Positions 34,238-43,265 of a stretch of DNA of 60,833 nucleotides are shown here, piece after piece. The position numbers and the translations under genes were made by a program. How positions within the stretch are numbered: the first letter of the stretch is position 1; each line of letters starts with the position of its first letter. The notes beneath the pieces were generated by a model. It made no database searches. It was given only the letters and a program-made list of their open reading frames with translations, and had not been told where the DNA came from. Source of the DNA: Cryobacterium sp. MP_M3 (GTDB lineage: Bacteria > Actinomycetota > Actinomycetes > Actinomycetales > Microbacteriaceae); contig NZ_JADOVI010000017.1 in the NCBI RefSeq assembly GCF_015752155.1, positions 1 through 60,833 of the forward strand. The letters are read 5' to 3'.

Positions 34238-37194
34238 CGCTGGAGGGCCTTTCTGTCGGAGGTGGAGTCTCTGCCGAGGGTGGAGTCTCTGTCGAGGGTC
34301 ACGCCGTCGTCAACGGCGTCAAGGGTGATCTCCTGAACCGCTCGCGCACCGTATGCGGAAGCTCGGGAAGCGAGGGAACCGAACCCGGAATCCGATCCTG
34401 AGCCGAGGATGATCGTGGTGGCGGCCGGGGCCAGTGCCGCCAGGATGACGACGAGGTCCCTGCCCGCCGGATCGACGGGCAGCCCGTCGCCGAGGTCGAC
34501 GAAGACGACGCGAGGGCGTTCCGCGAGCGCCGCCGCGACGAGCACAACGGCACGGTCGACGGCAGGCAGGGTGGCCATGGGCGTCGCCGCCTCGATCGGG
34601 CGCGAACCGGACGGCTGCGGGAGGGCGATCTCCAGGCGACCCAGCCAGACGGCGAGCTCAGCGCGGCGCCTCGCGGCGCGGTGCCACGGGTGGGCGAGGT
34701 CGAGTCGTTCGGCCAGCACCTCGCCGACGGTGAGCCCGGTGTCGTGCCGGCCGCCCACCTCGGCGAGGGCTACGGTGCGCATGACCGTGCTCCGATCACT
34801 GGGAAGCGGTGCCCCGCACACCTGGAGTCGACCCGAGACGAGGTCGAGGCGCCCGGCGAGGGTCGCGGCGAGCACGCGGCGGCGGGTCGCGCCGGCCGTG
34901 ACGAACACCACGGAGCCCGCGGCCACTGTGAGGTCGAGCGGCCCGAGCCGGCTTTCCGGAACGCCGAGCACGGCGGCCTCCGCCGTGATCGCGGCATCCT
35001 GGGCCTGGGCCCACGCGCTATCGTCGAGGTGCCGGCGCAGTCCGACGCCCTCGATGTCGACGTCGGGCAGCAGCCGGTCGAGCGGGCGCGGCAGCCACCA
35101 CGCCCAGCGGCCGGCGAGCGCCATCGCGGCGGGGACCAGGGTCATCCGCACGAGGAAGGCGTCGAGGAACACGCCGACGGCCAGGGCGAAGGCGATGCCC
35201 TTGATCGCTCCCGTCCCGTCGGGCACGAAGGCGAAGAAGACGAAGAACATGATCAGCGCCGCCGCCGTGACGACCCGGGCGGCGTGCGAGAAACCGTGCA
35301 CGATGGCGTCGTGGGGGCGGCCGCTGGCGACGAATTCCTCGCGCATCCCGGAGACGAGGAAGACCTCGTAGTCCATGGCGAGACCGAACAGCACGGCCAT
35401 CAGGAGGATGGGCAGGAAGCTCAGGATCGGCCCGGGGTGGGCGACGCCGAGCAGGTCGGCGAACCAGCCCCACTGGAAGATCGCGACGGTGGCGCCGATC
35501 GACGCGAACACGGAGAGCAGGAAGCCGAGGGCGGCCTTGACTGGCACGAAGATCGAACGGAAGACCATGGTGAGCAGGAGGATCGACAGCCCGACGACGA
35601 TCAATGCGAACGGGATCAACGCGTTGCCGAGCCGGTTGGAGATGTCGATCGAGACGGCCGTCGCGCCGGTCACCGCTATGGGGGTGCCCAGGGACGCGTC
35701 GATCTCGGGTGCGAGGGCGCGGATGGACTGAACGAGGTCCTTCGTCTCCGGGGCGTTCGGGGCGCTGCCGGGCATGACCTGGATGATGGCGGTGTCGACC
35801 GTCGGGTTCGGCGTTCCCTTGCTGACGAAGGCGACGTCGGGCAGGGCGCGCAGGCGCGCTCCGATGGTGTCGAGGTCGGCGAAGATATTCGTCGTCTGGG
35901 TGATGTCGACGACCACGATCAGCGGCCCGTTGTAACCGGGCCCGAAACCGTCTTCGATGAGGGTGTAGGCCTTGTGCTGGGTGGACGCGGCCGGTTCGGA
36001 GGCGCCGTCGGGCAGGTTGAGGTCGAGGCTGAGGGCCGGAACGGCCAGGGTGCCGAGGATCCCGACGACGACGAGGACCACGAGCGCGGGGGCTTTGAGC
36101 ACGACGCCGACCCAGAGCCGGCCAAGGGTCGGCCGGCCGGTGTCGGGCATCATCGCCCGGCGGTGCGCCCGGCTGCCGGGTTTCGGGGCGAGCCTCGCCC
36201 CGGACAGACCGAGGATCGCCGGCAGCAGAGTGATCGCGACCCCGATCGACACGAGGACAGCGAATGCCGCGGCCACGCCCATCACGCTCAGGAACGGGAT
36301 CCCGACGACGAGCAGCCCGAGCAGGGCGATGATGACGGTCAGCCCGGCGAACACGACGGCACTGCCCGCCGTGGCCACGGCGGTCGCGGCGGACTCGTGC
36401 GGGGCGGTGCCGCGCGCCAGCTGCGTGCGATGCCTGGACAGGATGAACAGCGAGTAGTCGATGCCGACGGCGAGACCGAGCATGAGGGCCAGCATGGGGG
36501 CGGTGCTGGAGACGGGCACGAAGGCGGAGATCGCGGTGATGCCGCCGATGGCCACGCCGACACCGATCAGGGCCATCAGCAACGGCATCCCGGCGGAGAC
36601 GAGCGAGCCGAAGGTGACGAGCAGCACGACCCCGGCGAAGAGCAGGCCGAAGACCTCGGTGATGGTGATGCCGAACGTGTTGTCCTGGAACACCTGGCCG
36701 CCGAACGCCACCTCGAGGCCCGCGTCCCTGCCGATCGACGCGGTCGCGGTCAGCCCGTCGAGAGTGGCCTGGGTGACCGTGGTCGACGGTCCGCTGAGCT
36801 GCGCCTGGCTGAACGCGGTCGATTCATCCTGTGAGATCGCGCCCGAGGCGTACTCGGAGAACGGGGTGATCACCGTGTCGACGCCGGGCACCTGGCCGAG
36901 AGCAGTGGCCATCTCCTCGATGGCGGCCCGGTAGGTGGGCGCGGTGACGGATGCCCCGTCCGGCGCCCGGTAGACGACCTGCACCTGGGCGCCGGCAGCA
37001 GCCGGGAACACCTCCGCGAGCTTGTCGATGGTGTCCTGCGATTCGGTGCCGGGGATCGCGTAGGACTCCTGGCTGTGGCCGCCGAGGGCGAAACCGCCGC
37101 CGAGGATCCCGGCCAGGAGGAGCACCCAGATGCCGAGCACGAGCCAGGCGCGGCGGTAGGCGAAATGTCCGATGCGGTAGAGCAGGGTGGCCAT
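34234..37194 (-). CDS. MMPL-family RND transporter fused to a degenerate ABC-ATPase-like domain
   Basis: 986 residues. Residues 1-715 form a full MMPL transporter: helix 1 (about 17-36), two extracytoplasmic domains and two sets of helices with the Asp-Tyr proton-relay motifs GIDYSLF (about 247) and AMDYEVF (about 620). Residues about 735-960 resemble an ABC nucleotide-binding domain (LDLTVAAGSVVFVTAG..., SGRLQVCGAPL, RPRVVFVDLGDGLPVDP, then TTIILGSG). However, the Walker A Lys/Ser (TAGATRRRVL), the LSGGQ signature (LPAVD), the Walker B Glu (VDLGD) and the H-loop His are all missing. It cannot be a normal ATPase. It may be a regulatory or scaffold domain. Confidence 0.9.
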   Translation of the reverse strand: MATLLYRIGHFAYRRAWLVLGIWVLLLAGILGGGFALGGHSQESYAIPGTESQDTIDKLAEVFPAAAGAQVQVVYRAPDGASVTAPTYRAAIEEMATALGQVPGVDTVITPFSEYASGAISQDESTAFSQAQLSGPSTTVTQATLDGLTATASIGRDAGLEVAFGGQVFQDNTFGITITEVFGLLFAGVVLLVTFGSLVSAGMPLLMALIGVGVAIGGITAISAFVPVSSTAPMLALMLGLAVGIDYSLFILSRHRTQLARGTAPHESAATAVATAGSAVVFAGLTVIIALLGLLVVGIPFLSVMGVAAAFAVLVSIGVAITLLPAILGLSGARLAPKPGSRAHRRAMMPDTGRPTLGRLWVGVVLKAPALVVLVVVGILGTLAVPALSLDLNLPDGASEPAASTQHKAYTLIEDGFGPGYNGPLIVVVDITQTTNIFADLDTIGARLRALPDVAFVSKGTPNPTVDTAIIQVMPGSAPNAPETKDLVQSIRALAPEIDASLGTPIAVTGATAVSIDISNRLGNALIPFALIVVGLSILLLTMVFRSIFVPVKAALGFLLSVFASIGATVAIFQWGWFADLLGVAHPGPILSFLPILLMAVLFGLAMDYEVFLVSGMREEFVASGRPHDAIVHGFSHAARVVTAAALIMFFVFFAFVPDGTGAIKGIAFALAVGVFLDAFLVRMTLVPAAMALAGRWAWWLPRPLDRLLPDVDIEGVGLRRHLDDSAWAQAQDAAITAEAAVLGVPESRLGPLDLTVAAGSVVFVTAGATRRRVLAATLAGRLDLVSGRLQVCGAPLPSDRSTVMRTVALAEVGGRHDTGLTVGEVLAERLDLAHPWHRAARRRAELAVWLGRLEIALPQPSGSRPIEAATPMATLPAVDRAVVLVAAALAERPRVVFVDLGDGLPVDPAGRDLVVILAALAPAATTIILGSGSDSGFGSLASRASAYGARAVQEITLDAVDDGVTLDRDSTLGRDSTSDRKALQR

Positions 37195-37198
37195 GGTG

Positions 37199-37816
37199 CT
37201 ACTTCCGGGACTGGGACGTGTGAACGGCGACGGGGGCGAGGAGCTCGGTGATCACGACGGAGAGCGCCTGGCGGATCTCATCCGCGGGGGCGATGTCCTT
37301 GTTGAGGAAGGTCATCCCCGCGACCAGCGTGTAGGCGGCGCCGCCGAGGGCGATGCCGAAACGGATGCGGTCTTCCGTGCTGGCACCGTCGTGGCAGAGG
37401 GTGTCGGAGAGGCGAACGATCAGTACGCCCGCCCGGTCGATGACGGGGATCCCGCGAAGGGACTGGGCCTGGTTGATGAAGGTGTGCAGCTCGAGCCGGA
37501 ACTCGAGCAGGAAGTCGATGAAATCGTCGACGAACCGCCGCCGCGACGCCGTTTCGTCGGGGGAATCGACGAACCGATTGAGAATGACCTCGAGCCGGTC
37601 GATCGCGGGAGTGAGGACCTCCCCCAGCAACGCCTCCTTCGAGGCGAAGTGGTACAGCACACTCGATTTCGAGTAGCCGGCGGCGTCGGCGATCTGCTGC
37701 AGCGACGTGCCGGCGAAGCCGATCGACGCGAACTGGGCGAGCGCGGTGGCCCGCAGCTCGTCGCCGGTGCTCGGCCGGGTGAGAGCGGGAGGAGTCGTGG
37801 AAGATTCTGGAGGCAC
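37199..37816 (-). CDS. TetR/AcrR family regulator of the MMPL/YhgE operon
   Basis: 205 residues from GTG 37816. The helix-turn-helix is FAGTSLQQIADAAGYSKSSVLYHFASKEALL. It is the first gene of TetR-MMPL-YhgE, with 4 bp to the MMPL start. A perfect 14-bp palindrome and a second partial copy lie 14-47 bp upstream of the start and are its probable operator. This is an autoregulated efflux operon. The effector may be a lipid or an envelope-active compound, by analogy with other MMPL regulators. Confidence 0.92.
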   Translation of the reverse strand: MPPESSTTPPALTRPSTGDELRATALAQFASIGFAGTSLQQIADAAGYSKSSVLYHFASKEALLGEVLTPAIDRLEVILNRFVDSPDETASRRRFVDDFIDFLLEFRLELHTFINQAQSLRGIPVIDRAGVLIVRLSDTLCHDGASTEDRIRFGIALGGAAYTLVAGMTFLNKDIAPADEIRQALSVVITELLAPVAVHTSQSRK

Positions 37817-37830
37817 CCGTTCACCCTACT

Positions 37831-37863
37831 TGACCGATCGGTCAGGTTCTGCACGATCGGTCA
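37831..37863. promoter_or_regulatory. TetR operators upstream of the MMPL operon
   Basis: TGACCGATCGGTCA (37831-37844) is a perfect 14-bp palindrome. TGcaCGATCGGTCA (37850-37863) repeats it with two mismatches, 19 bp away. Two sites on nearly the same helix face suggest cooperative binding of two TetR dimers over the promoter of the operon. Confidence 0.8.
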
Positions 37864-37944
37864 GCGATAGAGGTGACACGCGGGCAACCCGGAGGGAACG
37901 CGAGCCGGCCCGGCCCGGTAGCGTAGGAGGCAGGAGGCCCTCAC

Positions 37945-38133
37945 ATGCGAAAGTTCATCTTCAGTAGCGCCATGATCGGCGTCATCGCCGGCGGATGGAA
38001 TATCCTGCAGGCCACCAGGAGCGGTCCACGCGACTGGCGCCTCGTGCTGATGTGGCTTGGCTGGGCGCTCAGCGCCGCGGTCGCCATCGGCACGGTCATG
38101 AAGGACGCGGACGAACGGCAAATCGACAGCTGA
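37945..38133 (+). CDS. Small membrane protein (62 residues)
   Basis: Two hydrophobic stretches (about 4-20 and 31-49) separated by QATRSGPRDW, with a charged tail KDADERQIDS. GGAGGCAGGAGG upstream of ATG 37945 is a strong ribosome binding site. No family is recognised. It is divergent from the TetR-MMPL operon. Confidence 0.65.
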   Translation: MRKFIFSSAMIGVIAGGWNILQATRSGPRDWRLVLMWLGWALSAAVAIGTVMKDADERQIDS

Positions 38134-38226
38134 CTTGCGGTTTCCTGCGGCGTGTCATCCAGTCAAGCCCCCTTCCGGGCGGCACACTGATAGGAACACG
38201 AGCATGCCAATTGAAAGGGGCCACCG

Positions 38227-38670
38227 ATGTTTGGTCGCCGACGTCGCGTCGCACCGGTCATTGCCGCACCCGCGCCCGTTCCCGTTCCGGAGCTCAGCGA
38301 CGAGCAGGTTTTCGCCCTCCTGCACGAGCAGCTCTCACAGCTGGTAGGCGCTCAGGGCAAGTGGACCCTCGTCCCCCGCAGCGAGGGCGACACCGACGTG
38401 ATCTTCCACGGCCTCAAGGCCCACCAGATCGCCGCCTCGCTCTCCGCCGTGCTGCGCACCGAGACGTCCCTCCTGCGCGGAGAGGTCGTCGCCGAGCCCA
38501 CCGCGCTGCCGTGGACCCCGGCACCGATCTCGGTGTGGGCCGAACCCGAGCGCGAGGAATCCGAGCGCGCACCGTCGAAGGTTCCCGTGCACCTGCCGGT
38601 TTTCTCTGCCGTCCAGCCCGTGGACCGGTCGGCCCAGCAGCCGGCTGAGAGCGCTCGCCTCGTCGCCTAG
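38227..38670 (+). CDS. Conserved hypothetical soluble protein
   Basis: 147 residues; GAAAGGGG precedes ATG 38227. A basic start (MFGRRRRVAP) and a Pro/Ala stretch lead to a compact region LSDEQVFALLHEQLSQLVGAQGKWTLVPR followed by TDVIFHGLKAHQIAASLSAVL, which looks like a small alpha/beta domain. The C-terminal third is low-complexity. I do not recognise a function. It converges on zwf. Confidence 0.65.
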   Translation: MFGRRRRVAPVIAAPAPVPVPELSDEQVFALLHEQLSQLVGAQGKWTLVPRSEGDTDVIFHGLKAHQIAASLSAVLRTETSLLRGEVVAEPTALPWTPAPISVWAEPEREESERAPSKVPVHLPVFSAVQPVDRSAQQPAESARLVA

Positions 38671-38691
38671 CTCTCCTCGGCCGGCGTCCGC

Positions 38692-40068
38692 TCAGCCCAG
38701 CTTCTTCCACCCGGCCGGACCGTCTGTCCCTGCCGGGTAGTCCTCCAACGGCACCTTCCCGGCGCGCCAGGCCGCCAGTACGGGCGCCACGATGCGCCAG
38801 CACTGCACCGCGGTGTCCGCCCGCACCGACAGGGCCGGATCACCGTCGAGCACCCCCTCGAGCACCTCACCGTAGGCCAGCAGCTGGCCCGGACCGAAGG
38901 ATGCCCCGAGGCGCACCCGGTCGAGGGTGTGCGGGTCTCCCGGCCCATTCAGGTTGAGGTCGATGGCCATCTCGTCCGGCCCGAGGAAGATGCGCAGCAC
39001 GGTCGGCCCCGACAGTCCGCTGAGCCCGATCGGCAGGTGAGGGACGGGCTTGAACGTGATGGCGATCTCCCGTCGTCGTTCCCCGAGTGCCTTGCCGGAG
39101 CGGAGGGTGAACGGCACTCCCGCCCAGCGCCAGTTGTCGATTTCGAACGTCACCTCGGCGAGCGTCTCGGTGTCGTTGGCCGGCTGAACGCCCTTCTCGT
39201 CGAGGTAGGAGGGGACGTTCTTCCCGTCGACCTTTCCCGCGGTGTAGCGTCCTCGCCTGCTGGAGCGGGTGGGACTGCCGCCGCGGAGCCGGGTGGCACG
39301 CAGCACGATTCCCTTGGCGTCGCGGAGGTCGGCGGCATCGAGCGACGATGGCGGTTCCATGGCGAGCACCGCCAGAACCTGCAGGAGGTGGCTCTGGATC
39401 ATGTCGACCATGGCGCCGGCTCGGTCGTAATAGCCCGCTCGGCCCTCGAGGCCGAGCTGTTCGTCGTAGACGACGTCGACCCGTTCGATGTGGATGTTGC
39501 TCCAGAGCGGTTCGAAGATCCGGTTTGCGAACCGAAGCCCCACGAGGTTGAGCACGGTGGACCGCCCGAGGAAGTGGTCGACCCGGTGGATCTGGTCCTC
39601 CGGAACGAGCCTGGCCAACCGCGCGTTCAAGGCGATGGCACCCTGCTCGTCGACGCCGAACGGTTTCTCCAATGCCAGTTGGGTGCCGTCGGGCAAGGCG
39701 ACGTCCGCGAGGGCATCACAGACCCCTGCCGCGATGGCCGGCGGCAGGGCGAAGTAGATCGCGGGCACACCCGAGCACAGCGCGATCAGGCGCTCCAGCT
39801 CGGCCGGGTCGGCCAGGTCGCTCGTGTGGTATTCCGTTGTCTCGAGGATTCTCTCCACTGCGGCGCCGGTCCCCTCCCCGAGCGCGAACGACGTGGTCAG
39901 CCTCGCCAGCCACTCGGCAGGGCTGAATTCCTCCCGGCCTGCCCCGATCAGTTGAATCCGCCGGTTGGGGTGCGCGGTGAGCAGCTGGCCGAGGGCGGGA
40001 AGAAGCAGCCGGGCGGCAAGGTCTCCGCCGGCGCCGAGGATCAGGAGCGTCGAGATTGGCTTGGTCAT
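38692..40068 (-). CDS. zwf: Glucose-6-phosphate dehydrogenase
   Basis: 458 residues from ATG 40068. The N-terminal nucleotide fold reads ILGAGGDLAARLLLPAL (the usual GASGDL is GAGGDL), EKPFG is the conserved Lys loop, and RVDHFLGR carries the catalytic His. The C-terminal domain has GYYDRAGAMVDMIQSHLLQVLA. It is shorter than the main actinobacterial Zwf and lacks opcA/tal neighbours, so it is probably a paralogue rather than the pentose-phosphate operon copy. It is divergent from the GH15 gene, only 29 bp apart. Confidence 0.9.
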   Translation of the reverse strand: MTKPISTLLILGAGGDLAARLLLPALGQLLTAHPNRRIQLIGAGREEFSPAEWLARLTTSFALGEGTGAAVERILETTEYHTSDLADPAELERLIALCSGVPAIYFALPPAIAAGVCDALADVALPDGTQLALEKPFGVDEQGAIALNARLARLVPEDQIHRVDHFLGRSTVLNLVGLRFANRIFEPLWSNIHIERVDVVYDEQLGLEGRAGYYDRAGAMVDMIQSHLLQVLAVLAMEPPSSLDAADLRDAKGIVLRATRLRGGSPTRSSRRGRYTAGKVDGKNVPSYLDEKGVQPANDTETLAEVTFEIDNWRWAGVPFTLRSGKALGERRREIAITFKPVPHLPIGLSGLSGPTVLRIFLGPDEMAIDLNLNGPGDPHTLDRVRLGASFGPGQLLAYGEVLEGVLDGDPALSVRADTAVQCWRIVAPVLAAWRAGKVPLEDYPAGTDGPAGWKKLG

Positions 40069-40097
40069 CAGCCCAACGTAGCTGGCAGGATGACTGC

Positions 40098-41906
40098 ATG
40101 GCACTCAATATCGAGGATTACGCGCTGATCAGCGATTGCCACTCGGCCGCGCTGGTCGGCAGGGATGGAAGCATCGACTGGCTCTGCCTCCCCCGGTACG
40201 ACTCGGCGTCGATGTCCGGCGCGCTGCTGGGCGACGAGGACCACGGGCGCTGGCTGCTCGCCCCGGCCGACCCGGCGTCCACCTGCACCCGCTCCTATGA
40301 CGAGGGCACCTTCATCCTCACCACGCTGTGGACGACGCCCGCAGGTTCGGTCGAGGTGATCGATTTCATGCCGCACGGCGACGGTCGCGCCGATGTGCTG
40401 CGCCGGGTGCGCGGGGTATCGGGGACGGTGGAGATGATCGAAGACCTGCGCATCCGTTTCGGTTATGCGACGACCATGCCGTGGGTGCGGCAGGTGACGA
40501 CCGCCGGCGAGCACGGACTGGTTGCCGTGGCCGGTCCGGACGCGATCATCGTGCGCGGTCCGGTGATGCACGCCGCCGACCACCGGCACGCGGCCCGTTT
40601 CCGGGTCCACGCCGGCGAGGACGTCGACCTGCAGCTCTGCTGGTATCCCTCGCACCGCGAGCCGCCGCCCGCTCTCGACGTCTCGGCGGCGTATGCGACG
40701 ACGGCCGGGTGGTGGCGGGGCTGGGCCGGGACCTGCACGCACGAGGGGCCCTACCGGGACGAGGTGGTGCGTTCGATGCTCGTGCTGCGGGCGCTGACCC
40801 ACGAGACGACCGGCGGCATCGTCGCCGCGGCTACCACCTCCCTGCCCGAGCTGCGCGGCGGCGGCCGCAACTGGGACTACCGCTACGTCTGGCTTCGGGA
40901 TGCGGCCCTGACCCTGACCGTGCTGCTCTCCCACGGCTATGAAGTGGAAGCCCAGGGCTGGCGGGCGTGGCTGTTGCGGGCCGTGGCCGGCGACCCGAAT
41001 GACGTGCAGATCATGTACGGGCTCGCCGGTGAGCGGTACCTCCCCGAGCGCGAGCTGCCCAGCCTGCCCGGTTACCGTGGCTCCGGGCCGGTGCGGGTCG
41101 GCAACGGCGCCGTCGACCAGTTCCAGTCCGACGTGATCGGCGAGGTGATGGTGGCCTTGCACGCCGCCCGGGAGGCCGGCGTCGCCGAGACCGAGTTCTC
41201 CTGGCCCCTGCAACGCGCACTCGCCGGGTTCCTCGAACAGAACTGGTCGCGGCCCGACCAGGGCATCTGGGAGGTGCGTGGACCTGCCCGGGAGTTCACC
41301 CACTCCCGGGTCATGGTCTGGGCCGCGTTCGACCGGCTGGTGCGCGGCGCGACCGATTTCGCGCTGCCCGGGCCGGTGGAACGCTGGACGCGGCTCCGCG
41401 ACGAGGTGCGCCGCGAGATCGAGCAGCGCGGCTTCAACAGGGCCCGGAACAGCTACACCCAGTACTTCGGCGGAGACGAGGTCGATGCCTCCCTCCTGGT
41501 ACTCCCGCAGGTCGGTTTCTGCGACGCGTCGGACCCGCGGATGCTCGGCACGGTCGCCGCGATCGAAGCCGACCTGCTGCACCACGGCCTGGTGCTCCGC
41601 TACCGGACGGACGCCGGCGTGGACGGCCTGGCCGCGGGCGAGCATCCGTTCCTTGCCTGCTCATTCTGGCTGGTCGAGCAGTACGCGGACTCCGGCCGTG
41701 AGGCGGACGCGGTGGCGCTGATGGATCGGCTTGTCGGCTTCGCCAACGACGTCGGGCTCCTGTCGGAGGAGTACGACGTCGACGCCGGCCTGCAGGCCGG
41801 GAACACCCCGCAGGCGCTCAGTCATCTGGCCCTCGTGCGGGCGGCCGACGCGATCGCCGGCTGCGTTTCGGAGGCCTCGACCAGAGATCCGGCCGATTCT
41901 TTGTAG
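40098..41906 (+). CDS. Glycoside hydrolase family 15 protein, probable trehalase or glucoamylase-like
   Basis: 602 residues. The start MALNIEDYALISDCHSAALVGRDGSIDWLCLPRYDS is the N-terminal beta domain of actinobacterial GH15 enzymes. The (alpha/alpha)6 barrel has GGRNWDYRYVWLRDAA, the general acid in GIWEVRG (Glu near residue 392) and the probable base in LLSEEYD (about 557). The mycobacterial branch of this family hydrolyses trehalose. With otsAB 9 kb away, trehalase is a reasonable inference; other alpha-glucosides are not excluded. Confidence 0.88.
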   Translation: MALNIEDYALISDCHSAALVGRDGSIDWLCLPRYDSASMSGALLGDEDHGRWLLAPADPASTCTRSYDEGTFILTTLWTTPAGSVEVIDFMPHGDGRADVLRRVRGVSGTVEMIEDLRIRFGYATTMPWVRQVTTAGEHGLVAVAGPDAIIVRGPVMHAADHRHAARFRVHAGEDVDLQLCWYPSHREPPPALDVSAAYATTAGWWRGWAGTCTHEGPYRDEVVRSMLVLRALTHETTGGIVAAATTSLPELRGGGRNWDYRYVWLRDAALTLTVLLSHGYEVEAQGWRAWLLRAVAGDPNDVQIMYGLAGERYLPERELPSLPGYRGSGPVRVGNGAVDQFQSDVIGEVMVALHAAREAGVAETEFSWPLQRALAGFLEQNWSRPDQGIWEVRGPAREFTHSRVMVWAAFDRLVRGATDFALPGPVERWTRLRDEVRREIEQRGFNRARNSYTQYFGGDEVDASLLVLPQVGFCDASDPRMLGTVAAIEADLLHHGLVLRYRTDAGVDGLAAGEHPFLACSFWLVEQYADSGREADAVALMDRLVGFANDVGLLSEEYDVDAGLQAGNTPQALSHLALVRAADAIAGCVSEASTRDPADSL

Positions 41907-41951
41907 GTCTTCCCCAGCGGAGGGGTGGCCCCGAATTCTAGATTGAAGAAC

Positions 41952-42560
41952 ATGACTGCCCGAACCCTCACCGTGCGCGATCTCGCCCAGATCGCCATCT
42001 TCGCCGCCCTCATCGCCGCCCTCGGGCTCCCCGGCGCCCTGACGATCGGCGCCGTCGCGGTGCCGATCACCTTCCAGACCCTGGGTGTGATGCTCGCCGG
42101 GGCGATCCTCGGTGCGCGCAAGGGCTTCTTCGCCGTGCTCCTCTTCCTCGTTCTCACTGCGGCCGGTCTCCCGCTGCTTTCCGGCGGGCGCGGCGGGCTC
42201 GTCTGGTTCACCACCTCGCCGTCGGCCGGCTATGTCTACGGCTGGCTCGCCGGGGTGGCCGTCATCGGCTACCTCACCGCGGTGCTGCTCCCCCGGTACC
42301 CGTTCTGGCCGGCCCTGGGGGCGACCGTCCTCGGCGGAATCGTCGTGGTCTACCTGCTGGGCGTGCCGGTGACCGCGGTCAACCTGGGCCTGCCGCTCTG
42401 GGCGGCGCTCGTCGACAGCGTCAAGTTCCTGCCCGGCGACGTGGCCAAGGCCGTCGTCACCGTGCTGGTCGCGCGACAGGTGCACAAGGCCTACCCCGGC
42501 CTGATCCCGGGCGCCCTCCGCCGCAAGCCGGCGATGACGGCGGGGCGCGCCGGTCGATGA
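41952..42560 (+). CDS. bioY: Biotin transporter substrate-binding component BioY
   Basis: 202 residues, six predicted helices. The BioY signature is present: PITFQTLGVMLAGAILGARKGFFAVLLFLVLTAAGLPLLSGGRGGL and the C-terminal DSVKFLPGDVAKAVVTVLVA. It binds biotin as the S-component of an ECF transporter. A GATTGAAGAAC sequence precedes ATG 41952. The stop overlaps the ATPase start by 4 bp, forming bioY-bioM-bioN. Confidence 0.96.
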   Translation: MTARTLTVRDLAQIAIFAALIAALGLPGALTIGAVAVPITFQTLGVMLAGAILGARKGFFAVLLFLVLTAAGLPLLSGGRGGLVWFTTSPSAGYVYGWLAGVAVIGYLTAVLLPRYPFWPALGATVLGGIVVVYLLGVPVTAVNLGLPLWAALVDSVKFLPGDVAKAVVTVLVARQVHKAYPGLIPGALRRKPAMTAGRAGR

Positions 42561-43237
42561 CCCGGATCACGTTCGACGGGGTGTCCCATTCCTATGGGGA
42601 GCGGAGTGTCCTGCGGGACATCCGGCTCGACCTCAGCGAGCACCGGATCGGGGTGGTCGGGGCGAACGGATCCGGCAAGTCTACCCTGGTGCGGATGATC
42701 AACGGGCTGATCACCCCCACCAGCGGCACCGTGAGCGTCGACGGCCTCAATGTGGCCCGGAACGCCCGGGAGGTGCGCCGACAGGTCGGTTTCATCTTCA
42801 CCAACCCCGACAACCAGATCGTGATGCCGACGGTGCAGGAGGACGTGGCCTTCACCCTGCGACGGCGGGGGCTCACCCGCGAGCAGGTGGCCGAACGCAC
42901 GGCGGCCGCCCTCGACCGGTTCGGTCTCAGCGCCCACGCCGACCACCCCGCCCACCGGCTCTCCGGCGGTCAGAAGCAGCTGCTGGCCCTGGCCGCCGTG
43001 CTCGTGGCGGAGCCGACAATCGTCGTGGCGGACGAGCCGACAACGCTTCTCGATGCCCGGAACGCCCGGCGGATCACCGAGCTCCTCCAGGAGATGAGCC
43101 AGCAGGTCATCGTCGTGACGCACCAGCTCGAGCTCCTAGCCGGGTTCGACCGTGTCGTCGTGATCGACGAGGGCGAGGTCGCCTTCGACGGCAGCCCGGA
43201 TGCGGCCCTCGAATCCTACCGGGAGCTGCTCGCGTGA
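42557..43237 (+). CDS. bioM: ECF transporter ATPase (BioM-like)
   Basis: 226 residues. Walker A is GANGSGKST, the signature is LSGGQKQ, Walker B is TIVVADEPT and the switch His is in IVVTHQ. The Q-loop region reads FTNPDNQIVMPTVQEDVAF, as in ECF A-components. A single ATPase in a three-gene biotin operon is expected to form a homodimer. It is coupled to bioY by an ATGA overlap. Confidence 0.95.
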   Translation: MTRITFDGVSHSYGERSVLRDIRLDLSEHRIGVVGANGSGKSTLVRMINGLITPTSGTVSVDGLNVARNAREVRRQVGFIFTNPDNQIVMPTVQEDVAFTLRRRGLTREQVAERTAAALDRFGLSAHADHPAHRLSGGQKQLLALAAVLVAEPTIVVADEPTTLLDARNARRITELLQEMSQQVIVVTHQLELLAGFDRVVVIDEGEVAFDGSPDAALESYRELLA

Positions 43238-43265
43238 GGGTGCCGGACGAGTGGGGCCGGCCGTC

